Source: Actinopolymorpha cephalotaxi
GTDB taxonomy: Bacteria > Actinomycetota > Actinomycetes > Propionibacteriales > Actinopolymorphaceae
Direction: 5' to 3'
Length of the DNA stretch: 64,000 nt
Assembly: GCF_013408535.1 (NCBI RefSeq)
Contig: NZ_JACBZA010000001.1
Location: 6,036,850 to 6,100,849, forward strand
This document shows, piece by piece, positions 16,994-28,792 of the stretch. Position numbers and translations under genes: made by a program. The notes beneath the pieces are model-generated. The model was not told the DNA's origin, ran no database searches, and saw nothing but the letters and a program-made list of their open reading frames with translations. How positions within the stretch are numbered: the stretch's first letter is position 1; the number at the start of each line of letters is the position of its first letter.

Positions 16994-18691
16994 TCAGGCC
17001 GCGGACCGGCCCAGGCGGCCTCGGAGCAGGCCGAGGAGTTCGGCGATCTCCCGGACCGCGAACACCCTGGCCAGCACAAGGTAACCCCCGAGCAGGACCA
17101 CGCCGCCCACGGCCACCGCCAGCAGCTCAACCAGCGGGGACTCGCCGAGCCCCGCGGTCACGAGCCGGGCGAGGACGTACGCGAGAACACCGGGGATCAG
17201 GGCCGCCCCGCCTGATCGGGCGTACGTGCTGAACAGTCGGCGGCCGTCGACCCCGCCCATCCGGCGGCGCAGCACGACCAGGCTGCCGAGGAACCCGATC
17301 CAGTAGCCGAGGCCGTACGACGCGGCGATGCCCACCGTCTTCCACTGCACCGGGAGGACGGTGTAGGCGATCACCGAGCACACGATGCCCACCGCGACAA
17401 CGCCGATCTGGACGAAGACCGGCGTGCGGGTGTCCTCGTAGGCGTAGAAGCCGCGCAGCACGATGTGGTGGCTGGAGAACCCGATCAGGCCGAGCGCGAA
17501 ACCCATCAGGACGTACCCCATGAACCGCGCGCTGGTGTCCCCGCCGCCGTGCAGGAAGAAGAACAGCGCGGTCGTCAGGTCGGCACCGAGGGCGAGGAAG
17601 GCGACCGACGCCGGGATGATCGCCACGGCCGTGAGACGCAGGCCGTACGACAGGTCGTCGCGGACGGCGCCGTTGTCGCCCTCCGCCGCCGACCGGCTCA
17701 TCCGCGGCAGCAGGGCGGCCACGATCGAGACCGTGATCACCGCGTGCGGGAGCATCAGGATGAGGTAGGCGTTGAGGTACGGCGTGAGGCCGTACCCGCT
17801 GTCGTGCCCGAACTGCGCCAGCGCCTGCGCACTCACCGACGTGGTCAGCCTGGTGGCCACGATGAACCACACCTGGTTGACCAGGACGAAGCCGATGGTC
17901 CAGATCGCCAGCCGGCCGGACTTGCCGATGCCGCCGCCCCGGAAGTCGAACCTCGGGCGGAGCCGGAAACCGGCGCTGCGCAGGACGGGCAGCAGGCACA
18001 GCGCCTGCACGGCGATGCCGAGGGTCGAGCCGAGGCCCAGCAACAGGATCTGCGCGGTGGTGATCTCCTGCGGGCTGTCCGCGTCGGAGATCACGATGAA
18101 CGCCACGAAGACCACGATCGAGACGATGTTGTTGAGAATCGGCGACCACATCATCGGCCCGAACCGCCCGCGGGCGTTCAGCATCTGGCCGAGGATGACG
18201 TACAGGCCGTAGAAGAAGATCTGTGGCAGGCAGTACCACGCGAACGCCACCGCGAGGTCGAAGTACGGCCGGTTGGCCGGTGAGTTCATCGCCGCGCCGG
18301 AGTAGGCACGCACCAGCAGCGGTGCGCACACCACGGCCACCACGCTCATGCCGGCCAGGACGAGGGCCGCCAGCGTGAGCAGCCGCTGCGCGAACGCCAC
18401 GCCGCCGTCCGGGTCGTTCTTCATCGCCCGGACGAGCTGGGGCACGAAGACCGCGTTGAGCGCGCCTCCGGCGATCAGGATGTAGAGCGAGTTCGGGATC
18501 GTGTTGGCGAGGTTGAACGTGTCCGCGAAGAACGCCGTGCCGAGTGCCCAGACGAGGACCAGGCTGCGGACGAAGCCGGTGACGCGGGAGACCACGGTGC
18601 CGGCAGCCATGACAGCGCTGGCGCGCAGCAGGCTGGACTGCTGCGCGCTTCGTGGTTCCTTCTTCTGGGGGACAGCGACGTCACCGTTCAA
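16994..18691 (-). CDS. murJ: MurJ/MviN lipid II flippase
   Basis: A 565-residue integral membrane protein of the MOP superfamily with about 14 hydrophobic segments, opening with LLRASAVMAAGTVVSRVTGFVRSLV, the usual MurJ N-terminus with a conserved Arg. It translocates lipid-linked peptidoglycan precursors. The length is that of the transporter core only, without the C-terminal pseudokinase fusion of mycobacterial MviN; that module is the next gene. The start is a TTG that overlaps the DUF6049 stop (TTGA); no better in-frame start is seen before the first helix. Confidence 0.93.
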   Translation of the reverse strand: MNGDVAVPQKKEPRSAQQSSLLRASAVMAAGTVVSRVTGFVRSLVLVWALGTAFFADTFNLANTIPNSLYILIAGGALNAVFVPQLVRAMKNDPDGGVAFAQRLLTLAALVLAGMSVVAVVCAPLLVRAYSGAAMNSPANRPYFDLAVAFAWYCLPQIFFYGLYVILGQMLNARGRFGPMMWSPILNNIVSIVVFVAFIVISDADSPQEITTAQILLLGLGSTLGIAVQALCLLPVLRSAGFRLRPRFDFRGGGIGKSGRLAIWTIGFVLVNQVWFIVATRLTTSVSAQALAQFGHDSGYGLTPYLNAYLILMLPHAVITVSIVAALLPRMSRSAAEGDNGAVRDDLSYGLRLTAVAIIPASVAFLALGADLTTALFFFLHGGGDTSARFMGYVLMGFALGLIGFSSHHIVLRGFYAYEDTRTPVFVQIGVVAVGIVCSVIAYTVLPVQWKTVGIAASYGLGYWIGFLGSLVVLRRRMGGVDGRRLFSTYARSGGAALIPGVLAYVLARLVTAGLGESPLVELLAVAVGGVVLLGGYLVLARVFAVREIAELLGLLRGRLGRSAA

Positions 18692-20970
18692 CGCTTCGCC
18701 TTCGTCATGTCGGGGCCGAGAGGGCCGGGCTGGGAGCCGGGCGGGGTGCCGGAATGCTTGTCGGGTGGCTGCGCGGCCTGGCCGTTGGGCCGGGCCGGGT
18801 CGCCCGGCGCCTGCTCCTGCGGAGCGGACTCGTCGCCCTCGGTGGTCGCCCGGCCTTCACCGCCGGCGGTGGCCCTTCGTGCCGCCGCGGCCGCCCGCAG
18901 TCGCCGGACGATACGCGTACCGGCGGCCAGCAGCAACAGCCCCAGGCCGACGAAGATGACCACCCAGCCGACCTGACCGTAGCCGGTGACCCGGACGAAG
19001 AACGGCTGGGTCGCCCCGAACGACGTACCGGAGCGGGTCGTCACCCGCGCTTCCATCTGCACCGCGGAGCGCACCGCGTTGTCCGAAGGCGCCTGCGCCG
19101 TCACGCTCACCGTCGCCTTGCGGTTGGGATCGACGCGCACCGGGTCGATCGGGGCCACCTCGAGGAGCTCGGGGTCGCGGGGTCGCACCTCGAGGCGTAC
19201 CTCGACCGGTTGGCTGCCGCGGTTCCAGATCGTCACCGGGAACCGGCCGGTCTGGCTGGACAGGGTCACCAGGCGGGGCGGGACGACCTCGACCTGGCCG
19301 ATGGCCGTACGGATCCGGGAGGTCATGGTGTCGATGAGATCGATCGCGTCGGCGTCGTCGCGCCGCCACGACGTGGAGGCTCCGCGCAGGAACTCCCGGT
19401 CCAGCGCCGGGCGGGACCGCTCCGGCTCGGCCAGCATGTCCAGGAGGACGGACGAGGCGGCCGCGAGGTCGCGCAGGTGCTGGATGTGGCGCGGGCTGAG
19501 CTCCGCGCGGGTGTCGGTGGGGGACTTCCGCAGCGGACCGCCGTAGGCCGTCGGCGCCTGGGACAGCAGCGCGCCGACCGAGAGGGGGCGCAGCCAGGAG
19601 ACGGACTCGACGGTGCGGAACAACGTGTCACCGGAGGAGCCGGGGTTCCAGTCGCGCGGCATCGCGGCGACCATCCGCCGCAGCGTGGTGGCCGGGTCGC
19701 CGCCCTGCATCGCGGCCAGCGCGGTCTCGCTGAGGAAACGCTGCTGGATGCTCGCCGGCGAGGACTGCCCGCCCGGCCCGCCCGCGGTCAGGGACGGGTC
19801 GGCGACGAGCGCGGTCACCGCGCCTTCGGGAGTGGCCAGCGACGCCACCGGGCTGGAGCCGTCCTTGGGCAGGGCGGGCAGGGCGCGCTGGGACAGCAGC
19901 ACCGTGTGGGCCTTGCTGGCGGCGATCGTCTCCAGGGTGCCCGCGTCGGCGTAGCCCGCGCCGGGCCAGACCAGCGTGCCGCCGGTCTGGTACGCGTCGG
20001 AGGCCTGGTCGGCGGCCCGGACCGCCTGGGGGAAGCGGTCGGTGAGGTGGTAGCGCTGCAGGGCGGGCAGGTCGGGGTCGGCGTACGGCAGCATCTTCGC
20101 GTCACCGGAGGCGAGCACGCCGCGGGCACGGTTGAGCCAGCGGCGTACGTCGGCGGTCTGGGCGGGACCGACCCTGGTGCCCGACGAGGTGGTGAACCCG
20201 TCGGACATCCGCCGCGCCTCGTCCAGCAGGGACGGGTCGACGAGGAAGCTCAGGTCGTGGTCGGCGCCGAGATCGATCAGCCGGCTCAGCCGCCCGCCGG
20301 GCGCGAACTCCCCAAGCGCCGGGGTCTCACCGGTGTCGTTGTTCGTGGCCGAGCCGCGCACGACGTCGCCGTCGACCAGGCGCGGCTGGTCGGTGACGGG
20401 CAGCACGAACGCCACCTCGACCGGGGTCAGCTTGGTGCCCGCCGGGAGGTACGGCAGGAAGGTACGAGCCCGCCAGGTTTCCCGCAGACTGGAATTCGGC
20501 GTGGTGGCCCTGATGTCGACGCCCACGACGTACACGCCCGCCTCGCTCAGGCCCAGCTGCGCCAGCGGCACCTTCACGTCGAACCGTGCGGACGCGTGCG
20601 GCCGCAGTCGCGGCGCCACCTGGTCCACGAGGTTCCACGGCTGGTCCAGCCGGGTGCCGAGACGCTCGCCCGGCTGCTCGGAGGCCGCGGTGGCGAGCTC
20701 GTCACGGGACGTGAGGGGCGACTGGTCGAACCACAGCATCGCGTTGACGGTGGACAGCGCGACGTCCCCGGAGTTGACCACCCGGCCGGTGACGCGGAGG
20801 GTTTTCGTACCTTTGGTGGCGTACGGCGTCACGGAGTCGATCTGGATGCGTACTCCCGGCACCTGGGCCGAGGCAGGCGTGGCCATACCCGTGACCAGGC
20901 CGCCGACGCAGGCCAGCAATGCCAGCACCGCCACGACGGCGGTCGCCAACCTTGCTCGACCCGCCAACAC
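18688..20970 (-). CDS. DUF6049 family secreted/membrane-anchored protein
   Basis: A 760-residue protein with a Sec signal peptide (hydrophobic core about TAVVAVLALLACVGGLVTG, cleavage likely after ATPASA). It has a large extracytoplasmic region with Ig-like beta segments near both ends and a single C-terminal transmembrane helix (VGWVVIFVGLGLLLLAAG), then an Arg-rich, Pro/Gly-rich cytoplasmic tail. It matches by position and architecture the actinobacterial DUF6049 protein always found beside murJ (Rv3909). Function is unknown; context suggests envelope assembly. It overlaps murJ by four bases and is divergent from pcnA with a 96-bp shared promoter region. Confidence 0.8.
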   Translation of the reverse strand: MLAGRARLATAVVAVLALLACVGGLVTGMATPASAQVPGVRIQIDSVTPYATKGTKTLRVTGRVVNSGDVALSTVNAMLWFDQSPLTSRDELATAASEQPGERLGTRLDQPWNLVDQVAPRLRPHASARFDVKVPLAQLGLSEAGVYVVGVDIRATTPNSSLRETWRARTFLPYLPAGTKLTPVEVAFVLPVTDQPRLVDGDVVRGSATNNDTGETPALGEFAPGGRLSRLIDLGADHDLSFLVDPSLLDEARRMSDGFTTSSGTRVGPAQTADVRRWLNRARGVLASGDAKMLPYADPDLPALQRYHLTDRFPQAVRAADQASDAYQTGGTLVWPGAGYADAGTLETIAASKAHTVLLSQRALPALPKDGSSPVASLATPEGAVTALVADPSLTAGGPGGQSSPASIQQRFLSETALAAMQGGDPATTLRRMVAAMPRDWNPGSSGDTLFRTVESVSWLRPLSVGALLSQAPTAYGGPLRKSPTDTRAELSPRHIQHLRDLAAASSVLLDMLAEPERSRPALDREFLRGASTSWRRDDADAIDLIDTMTSRIRTAIGQVEVVPPRLVTLSSQTGRFPVTIWNRGSQPVEVRLEVRPRDPELLEVAPIDPVRVDPNRKATVSVTAQAPSDNAVRSAVQMEARVTTRSGTSFGATQPFFVRVTGYGQVGWVVIFVGLGLLLLAAGTRIVRRLRAAAAARRATAGGEGRATTEGDESAPQEQAPGDPARPNGQAAQPPDKHSGTPPGSQPGPLGPDMTKAKR

Positions 20971-21066
20971 GCCTCGATGCTAGGGCATGGCCCTGTGCGG
21001 GGTGCCCGACTCGGTCCGTGCCCGCCAGGGCGTACGCCAGCGTCCGAGGCCGTACGCTTGCCTCCC

Positions 21067-22515
21067 GTGTCGACCGACCACCTGAGCGAAGCCCAGCAGC
21101 GCGGAGTACGAGAACTCCTGCGAATCGCCCCCGTGATCGACGAGCTCGGCGGCCGGTTCCAGGCCGCCGGAGCGCAGCTCGCACTCGTCGGCGGCTCCGT
21201 CCGCGACGCGCTCCTCGGCCGGCTCGGCCTCGACCTGGACTTCACCACCAGCGCCCGGCCCGTCGAGGTCGAACGCCTGCTCACCGGCTGGGCCGACGCG
21301 GTATGGGACATCGGCCGCGAGTTCGGGACGATCGGCGCCCGCAAGGGCGACTGGACGATCGAGATCACCACCTTCCGTGCGGAGGCGTACGACCCCGACA
21401 GCCGCAAGCCCGCGGTCACCTTCGGCGACACGCTGGAGGGCGACCTCGGCCGGCGCGACTTCACCGTCAACGCGCTCGCGGTCACCCTCCCCGACCGGGG
21501 GTTCGTGGACCCGGTCGGCGGGCTGAGCGACCTCGCCGCGGGACAGCTGCGCACCCCCGGCCGGCCGGAGGACTCCTTCACCGACGACCCGCTGCGGATG
21601 ATGCGGGCGGCGAGGTTCGCCAGCCAGCTCGGCTTCTCGGTGGCGCCGGAGGTGGTGGCGGCGATCCACGCGATGGCCGACCGGATCACGATCGTGTCCG
21701 CGGAGCGGGTCCGGGACGAGCTGGTGAAGCTGGTCCTGGGCGGCGACCCCCGCGCCGGGCTGGAGCTCCTCGTCGGCACCGGACTGGCCGACCAGGTCCT
21801 GCCCGAGCTGCCCGCGCTGCGGCTGGAGCTGGACGAGCACCACCGGCACAAGGACGTGTACGAACACAGCCTCACCGTGCTCGACCAGGCGATCGCCATG
21901 GAGGGGCGGGTCGGCACCGGCGGCCCCGACTTCGTGACCAGGTTCGCCGCGCTGATGCACGACGTGGGCAAGCCGGCGACCCGGCGGTTCGAGGACGGCG
22001 GCCGGGTGACGTTCCACCACCACGAGGTCAAGGGCGCCCGGCTGACCGCCAAGCGGATGCGGGCGCTGCGGTTCTCCGGTGACCAGACCGACGCGGTGTC
22101 CCGGCTGGTGGAGCTGCACCTGCGGTTCCACGGGTACGGCGGCGGGGAGTGGACCGACTCCGCCGTACGCCGCTACGTCCGCGACGCCGGCCCGCTCCTG
22201 GACCGGCTGCACGTGCTCACCCGCGCCGACTGCACCACCCGCAACCGGCGCAAGGCGACCGCCCTGCAGCGCACGTACGACCAGCTGGAGGAGCGGATCG
22301 CGGTGCTGGCCGAGGAGGAGGAGCTGGCAAGCATCCGGCCCGACCTCGACGGCAACGAGATCATGCGGACGCTGGAGATCCCTCCCGGCCCCGTGGTCGG
22401 GCGGGCGTACAAGCACCTGCTGGAGGTCCGCCTGGACCAGGGCCGGCTGGACAAGGACGCCGTCCGCGCCGAGCTGTTGCGCTGGTGGTCGGAGCAGCCG
22501 GAAGCCCGGGCCTGA
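21067..22515 (+). CDS. pcnA: CCA tRNA nucleotidyltransferase / poly(A) polymerase family
   Basis: A 482-residue class II nucleotidyltransferase. LVGGSVRDALLGRLGLDLDFTT carries the GG and DxD catalytic motifs; the neck follows at RRDFTVNAL and EDPLRMMRAARFA-type sequence, and an HD domain is present (HHRHKDVYEHS and LMHDVGKPATR). It adds or repairs the 3' CCA of tRNAs; in actinobacteria such enzymes may act as either CCA-adding enzyme or poly(A) polymerase. GTG at 21067 is preferred because the homologous N-terminus begins there. The mycobacterial neighbour mutT4 (Nudix) is missing between this gene and DUF6049. Convergent with the MFS gene, 22 bp apart. Confidence 0.93.
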   Translation: MSTDHLSEAQQRGVRELLRIAPVIDELGGRFQAAGAQLALVGGSVRDALLGRLGLDLDFTTSARPVEVERLLTGWADAVWDIGREFGTIGARKGDWTIEITTFRAEAYDPDSRKPAVTFGDTLEGDLGRRDFTVNALAVTLPDRGFVDPVGGLSDLAAGQLRTPGRPEDSFTDDPLRMMRAARFASQLGFSVAPEVVAAIHAMADRITIVSAERVRDELVKLVLGGDPRAGLELLVGTGLADQVLPELPALRLELDEHHRHKDVYEHSLTVLDQAIAMEGRVGTGGPDFVTRFAALMHDVGKPATRRFEDGGRVTFHHHEVKGARLTAKRMRALRFSGDQTDAVSRLVELHLRFHGYGGGEWTDSAVRRYVRDAGPLLDRLHVLTRADCTTRNRRKATALQRTYDQLEERIAVLAEEEELASIRPDLDGNEIMRTLEIPPGPVVGRAYKHLLEVRLDQGRLDKDAVRAELLRWWSEQPEARA

Positions 22516-22537
22516 GCGGCCCCGGCCGTCGGGGTGA

Positions 22538-23854
22538 TCACTCCGCGGCCGACTCGGAGGAGGCCGGGGTGCGCGGGCGCGGGCGTACGCCGGTGAGCCG
22601 GGCGTAGCCGGCCGCGGCACCGACGTAGGCCACCGAGGTGACGGCGAGGACGGCGTAGGAACGGCCGGTCGGCGGCAGCGCCAGCGCGGCGCAGGCGGCG
22701 GCGAGCACGACGACGACGTTGAACAGCACGTCGTACAACGAGAAGACCCGGCCGCGGTAGACGTCGGCGACGTTCTCCTGCACCAGCGTGTCCACGCAGA
22801 TCTTCACGCCCTGGGCGCACAGGCCGAGGACGAACGCGGTCGCCAGGACCGCGGGCACGGTGAAGAAGGTGCCCGGCACGAGCACCACCAGGGCCCCGAC
22901 GAGGAACAGCACCACGATCCAGGCCTCCTTCCGGATCCGCCGCACCGCGAGCGGCGTGAGCAGCGCCGCCGAGCCGAACCCCAGGCCGGACACCAGCACC
23001 GCGGTGCCCAGCCCCGCGATCCCGGCCGCCGCGTCGCCCGCGGCGAAGTAGTTGCGGTAGAGCAGGATGATCGCCACCGTGCACAGGGTGAAGAAGAACC
23101 GCTGGACCGCGATCGCCGCCAGGCCGAACGCCGCGGGCCGGCACTCCACCACGTGCCGCGCCCCGTCGGCCAGGCCGCTCAGCACGTGCCGGACCGTCGC
23201 GGCGACCTCGGCCCGCGCCGCCGCCAGGTCCGGCCCCAGCATCGGTCGCGGAATGCGCAGCACCAGCAGCGCACTGGCCGCGTAGCCCAGGCTGGCGACG
23301 ACCAGCACGACGTACTCCGCTGTCGCCGGGGCGCCCCACCCCAGCGCGGCCACCGCCGAGCCCGCACCCAGGCCGACGAGGTAGGCGAGCGTCCCACAGG
23401 TCGGTGTGACCGCGTTGGCGAGCACCAGGCGATCGGTGGGGACCACGTGCGGCAGGGACGCCGACAGCGCCGCGAGCAAGAAGCGGTTGACAGACAGGCA
23501 GGCGAGGACGGCGAGGAAGAACAACGGCCCCTCGCCGCCCCCGCGCGTCACCGCCAGGACGAGCAGCACCAGCACCGCCCGCACTGCGTTGCACCACAGC
23601 ATCGTCTGCCGCCGCGACCAGCGGTCCAGCAACACACCACAGAACGGGCCGAGCAGGGAGAACGGCAACAACAACACCGCGAACCCGACCGCGATCGCGC
23701 CGGCGGTCGGCTGGCGTTCGGGAGAGAACAGGACGTACGACGCGATCGCGACCTGGAAAACCCCGTCGGAGAACTGCGAGACCAACCGGACGGCGAACAG
23801 CCGCCGGAAGAAGCCGAGCCCCAGCAGAGTGGCGAGGTCACGCAGAAACCGCAC
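22538..23854 (-). CDS. MFS transporter
   Basis: A 438-residue membrane protein with about 12 hydrophobic segments and an MFS-type loop GPFCGVLLDRWSRRQTM between helices 2 and 3. It is probably a drug or metabolite exporter of the MFS_3 (enterobactin exporter-like) type, but the substrate is not predictable. GTG start. It follows ino1 on the same strand, 62 bp downstream, though a hairpin between them may separate transcription. Confidence 0.85.
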   Translation of the reverse strand: MRFLRDLATLLGLGFFRRLFAVRLVSQFSDGVFQVAIASYVLFSPERQPTAGAIAVGFAVLLLPFSLLGPFCGVLLDRWSRRQTMLWCNAVRAVLVLLVLAVTRGGGEGPLFFLAVLACLSVNRFLLAALSASLPHVVPTDRLVLANAVTPTCGTLAYLVGLGAGSAVAALGWGAPATAEYVVLVVASLGYAASALLVLRIPRPMLGPDLAAARAEVAATVRHVLSGLADGARHVVECRPAAFGLAAIAVQRFFFTLCTVAIILLYRNYFAAGDAAAGIAGLGTAVLVSGLGFGSAALLTPLAVRRIRKEAWIVVLFLVGALVVLVPGTFFTVPAVLATAFVLGLCAQGVKICVDTLVQENVADVYRGRVFSLYDVLFNVVVVLAAACAALALPPTGRSYAVLAVTSVAYVGAAAGYARLTGVRPRPRTPASSESAAE

Positions 23855-23870
23855 CCCAGCAGGGTAGGCG

Positions 23871-23931
23871 GCTCAGCGCTCGACCTCCGTACCTATGGTC
23901 GAGGTCTCGGCTTCGCTCAGCGCTCGACCTC
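23871..23931. repeat. 17-bp direct repeat at the ino1 3' end, with hairpin potential
   Basis: GCTCAGCGCTCGACCTC occurs at 23871-23887 and again at 23915-23931; the second copy contains the last codons and stop of ino1. Between them CTCGACC (23879-23885) can pair with GGTCGAG (23898-23904), so the spacer can act as an ino1 terminator. The first copy looks like a partial duplication of the gene end. Confidence 0.55.
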
Positions 23932-25002
23932 TCCGCGGATGAACTTCTCCACCAGTTCCCGCGCCACGTCGTCGGAGTACTGCTCCGGCGGGCTCTTCAT
24001 GAAGTACGACGACGCGGACAGGATCGGCCCACCGATGCCGCGGTCCTTGGCGATCTTCGCCGCCCGGATCGCGTCGATGATGATGCCGGCGGAGTTGGGC
24101 GAGTCCCAGACCTCCAGCTTGTACTCCAGGCTGAGCGGAACGTCCCCGAACGCGCGTCCCTCCAGTCGTACGTACGCCCACTTGCGGTCGTCCAGCCAGG
24201 GCACGTGATCGCTCGGGCCCACGTGCACGTTGCGCTTCTCCAGGTGGTGCGGGATCTGCGACGTGACCGACTGGGTCTTCGAGATCTTCTTCGACTCCAG
24301 CCGGTCCCGCTCCAGCATGTTCATGAAGTCCATGTTGCCGCCGAAGTTGAGCTGGTACGTGCGCTCCACCACGACACCGCGGTCCTCGAACAGCTTGGAC
24401 AGCACGCGGTGCGTGATCGTCGCACCGACCTGGCTCTTGATGTCGTCGCCGACGATCGGCACCCCGGCCTCGGTGAACTTCGCCGCCCACTCCGGGTCGG
24501 TGGCGATGAACACCGGCAGGGCGTTGACGAACGCCACGCCCGCGTCAATCGCGCATTGCGCGTAGAACTTGCCCGCCGCCTCCGAACCCACCGGCAGGTA
24601 GGAGACCAGCACGTCCGCCTCGGTCTCGCGCAGCACCGCCACGATGTCAACCGGCTCTTGCTCGGACTCGCTGATCGTTTCCCGGTAGTACTTCCCGAGC
24701 CCGTCCAGCGTGGGACCGCGCTGCACCGTGATCCCGGTCGGGGGTACGTCACAGATCCTGATCGTGTTGTTCTCGCTGGCCCTGGTGGCGTCGGCGAGGT
24801 CGATACCCACCTTCTTGGCGTCGACGTCGAACGCGGCCACGAACTCCACGTCCCGTACGTGGTAGTCGCCGAACCGCACGTGCATCAGCCCCGGCACCTT
24901 CTGGGTCGGGTCGGCGTCGCGGTAGTAGTTGACTCCCTGGATCAGTGACGTCGCGCAGTTTCCCACGCCGACGACGGCAACCCGGATGGACTGCGGGCTC
25001 AT
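23917..25002 (-). CDS. ino1: Inositol-3-phosphate synthase
   Basis: A 361-residue myo-inositol-1-phosphate synthase of actinobacterial length. The NAD-binding [12 protein letters not shown] is at the N-terminus, followed by [35 protein letters not shown] and [13 protein letters not shown]. It converts glucose-6-phosphate to inositol-3-phosphate for phosphatidylinositol and mycothiol. A PadR regulator gene ends 19 bp upstream on the same strand. That order is conserved in other actinobacteria (Rv0046c-Rv0047c) and argues for control of inositol synthesis by PadR. Confidence 0.96.
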   Translation of the reverse strand: MSPQSIRVAVVGVGNCATSLIQGVNYYRDADPTQKVPGLMHVRFGDYHVRDVEFVAAFDVDAKKVGIDLADATRASENNTIRICDVPPTGITVQRGPTLDGLGKYYRETISESEQEPVDIVAVLRETEADVLVSYLPVGSEAAGKFYAQCAIDAGVAFVNALPVFIATDPEWAAKFTEAGVPIVGDDIKSQVGATITHRVLSKLFEDRGVVVERTYQLNFGGNMDFMNMLERDRLESKKISKTQSVTSQIPHHLEKRNVHVGPSDHVPWLDDRKWAYVRLEGRAFGDVPLSLEYKLEVWDSPNSAGIIIDAIRAAKIAKDRGIGGPILSASSYFMKSPPEQYSDDVARELVEKFIRGEVER

Positions 25003-25021
25003 GGACCTCTCCTCGGTTCGG

Positions 25022-25672
25022 TCAGTGCTCTTCGGGGTGGCGCTCTCGGGGGTGCTGGTCTTCGGGGCGCTGGTCTTCGGGCTGGTCGGCGGCGGCCGGA
25101 TGCCCCACGCGTTCGGAGGCGATCAGGTCGCTGAGCCAGTGCACCTCGCGCTCGACGGACTCCACGCCGTGCCGCTGGAGTTCGAGGGCGTAGGTGTCCA
25201 GGCGTTCCTGCGTACGGTGAAGTTGCGCGCGGGTGCGGTCCAGGCGCTCCTCCAGCCGCCGCCGGCGGCCCTCGAGGATGCGCAGCCGCACCGTCGCGTC
25301 CGTACGCGCGAAGAACGCCAGCCGGACACCGAAGTTGTCGTCGTCCCAGGCGGACGGCCCGCCCTCGGCCAGGAGTTCGGTGAGGAGCTGCTCACCGGCG
25401 GGGGTGAGGCGGTAGACGATCCGGGCCCGGCGCCGGGCGGTGTTGCCGGCCGAGGTGCGGTCGGTGTCGTCGGCGGAGGAGTCCTCGCGGACGCAGTCCC
25501 GGGCGAGCAGGGACTTCAGGCAGGGGTAGAGCGATCCGTAGGACAGCGCACGTCCCCAGCCGAACCTCGCGTTGAGGCGCTTGCGCAGCTCGTAGCCGTG
25601 CATCGGCGCCTCGTGCAGGAGGCCCAGGACCGCGAGCTCGAGTACGCCGCCGCGGCGTGCCATGCGCCTCAC
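25022..25672 (-). CDS. PadR-family transcriptional regulator
   Basis: A ~216-residue PadR-like regulator. The winged helix is clear at the N-terminus ([23 protein letters not shown], then [12 protein letters not shown]), followed by an insert and a long helical, Arg/Glu-rich dimerisation region ([21 protein letters not shown]). The tail is hydrophilic ([18 protein letters not shown]). Start is either this GTG or the ATG at 25663, three codons in; AAGGGA and GTGAGG support either. Upstream lies a perfect palindrome that is the likely operator for this regulator and its downstream ino1. Confidence 0.88.
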   Translation of the reverse strand: MRRMARRGGVLELAVLGLLHEAPMHGYELRKRLNARFGWGRALSYGSLYPCLKSLLARDCVREDSSADDTDRTSAGNTARRRARIVYRLTPAGEQLLTELLAEGGPSAWDDDNFGVRLAFFARTDATVRLRILEGRRRRLEERLDRTRAQLHRTQERLDTYALELQRHGVESVEREVHWLSDLIASERVGHPAAADQPEDQRPEDQHPRERHPEEH

Positions 25673-25742
25673 CGTCCCTTCCGGGCCGCACCGCGCACCG
25701 TGCTGCCCGTCCTGCCCTGAATCGGGGAACTAGTACGAAACT

Positions 25743-25765
25743 CGATGTATCGGACTGATACATCG
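25743..25765. promoter_or_regulatory. Likely PadR operator
   Basis: CGATGTATC-N5-GATACATCG is a perfect 9+9 inverted repeat containing the ATGT...ACAT core described for PadR-family sites. It stands 71 bp before the padR start and 153 bp before the divergent DUF5318 gene. Autoregulation of padR-ino1 is inferred. Confidence 0.65.
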
Positions 25766-25917
25766 TGCCGAGATGTTCGGACGATAGAGCCAGCCCGCGT
25801 ACACGCGCAAGGGGTGACTCTCGGTGGGCGACGACCGTCGGGCCGATCGTCAGGTTTGATCGCCCTGCCCGCGCCGTGGGACTCGACGCTCCGGCCGAAG
25901 GCCGTACTCTCGTTGGC

Positions 25918-26334
25918 ATGTGGTCGCAACGGTCGGTGGTCGATTACAGCCTGCAGCGCAAGGCGACGCTGCGGGCGCTGCGTGGTGGCCACGCGACCGT
26001 GATGGAGGACGTGTGCGACGCCGACCCCTACCTCCTCCGGGCGGCGAAGTTTCACGGGGAACCAACCGACCGGCCCTGTCCCATCTGCCGGAGGGAGAAG
26101 CTGACCCACGTCACCTACGTCTTCGGCGACGAGCTCGGTCAGTACTCCGGCCGGATCCGGCAGACGCCCGAGCTGGAGATGATGGCCCGCGAGCACGGCG
26201 AGTTCCGGGTCTACGTCATCGAGGTCTGCCAGGGTTGCTCGTGGAATCACCTCACGCTCTCGTACGTCCTCGGTGACGGTGTGCCACGACGGCCGCCTCG
26301 CCGGCAGCGCACGGTCGAGGACGAGTACTCCTAG
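25918..26334 (+). CDS. DUF5318 zinc-ribbon protein
   Basis: A 138-residue cytoplasmic protein with two CxxC pairs (CPICRREK and CQGCSWNH) that probably bind one zinc. It corresponds to the conserved actinobacterial DUF5318 protein located just before the class A PBP gene (position of Rv0049). Function is unknown. It starts at ATG 25918, divergent from padR, and ends 63 bp before the PBP start, so co-transcription is possible. The C-terminus is basic then acidic. Confidence 0.82.
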   Translation: MWSQRSVVDYSLQRKATLRALRGGHATVMEDVCDADPYLLRAAKFHGEPTDRPCPICRREKLTHVTYVFGDELGQYSGRIRQTPELEMMAREHGEFRVYVIEVCQGCSWNHLTLSYVLGDGVPRRPPRRQRTVEDEYS

Positions 26335-26397
26335 CCGGGACATCTGCCGTACCCTCAGCAGCCAATCCGCTGCCGGGCAACCCCCTGGAACTACACC

Positions 26398-28626
<2,229 letters not shown>

Positions 28627-28684
28627 GCCCGGCACCGGCGGCGACCGCCGGCAGAACGGAGCCGCCGACAGGGCGTCCCAACCT

Positions 28685-28740
28685 GCTGACGCGGGGTAGG
28701 TCGTCCGGCGTGGCGCCGGGAGGGTACCCACCCCGTCAGC
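28685..28740. terminator. Two-level hairpin between the PBP and GT87 genes
   Basis: GCTGACG-c-GGGGT (28685-28697) pairs with ACCCCGTCAGC (28730-28740), and CCGGCG-TGG-CGCCGG (28705-28719) forms an inner stem. It begins 58 bp after the PBP stop. There is no T-tract, so it may be a partial terminator or attenuator ahead of the glycosyltransferase genes. Confidence 0.45.
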
Positions 28741-28792
28741 GCGATAGGGCACGATGGGCTCCGACGTGACGCCGGAACGGACGGAGGCGCGG

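Noticed and set aside
18652-21066. N-terminal extension of pcnA over the DUF6049 gene
   Set aside because: The frame is open but antisense to DUF6049; homology begins at the GTG at 21067.
26049-26062. parS-like GTTTCACGGGGAAC in the DUF5318 gene
   Set aside because: Two mismatches including the CACGTG core; coding sequence.
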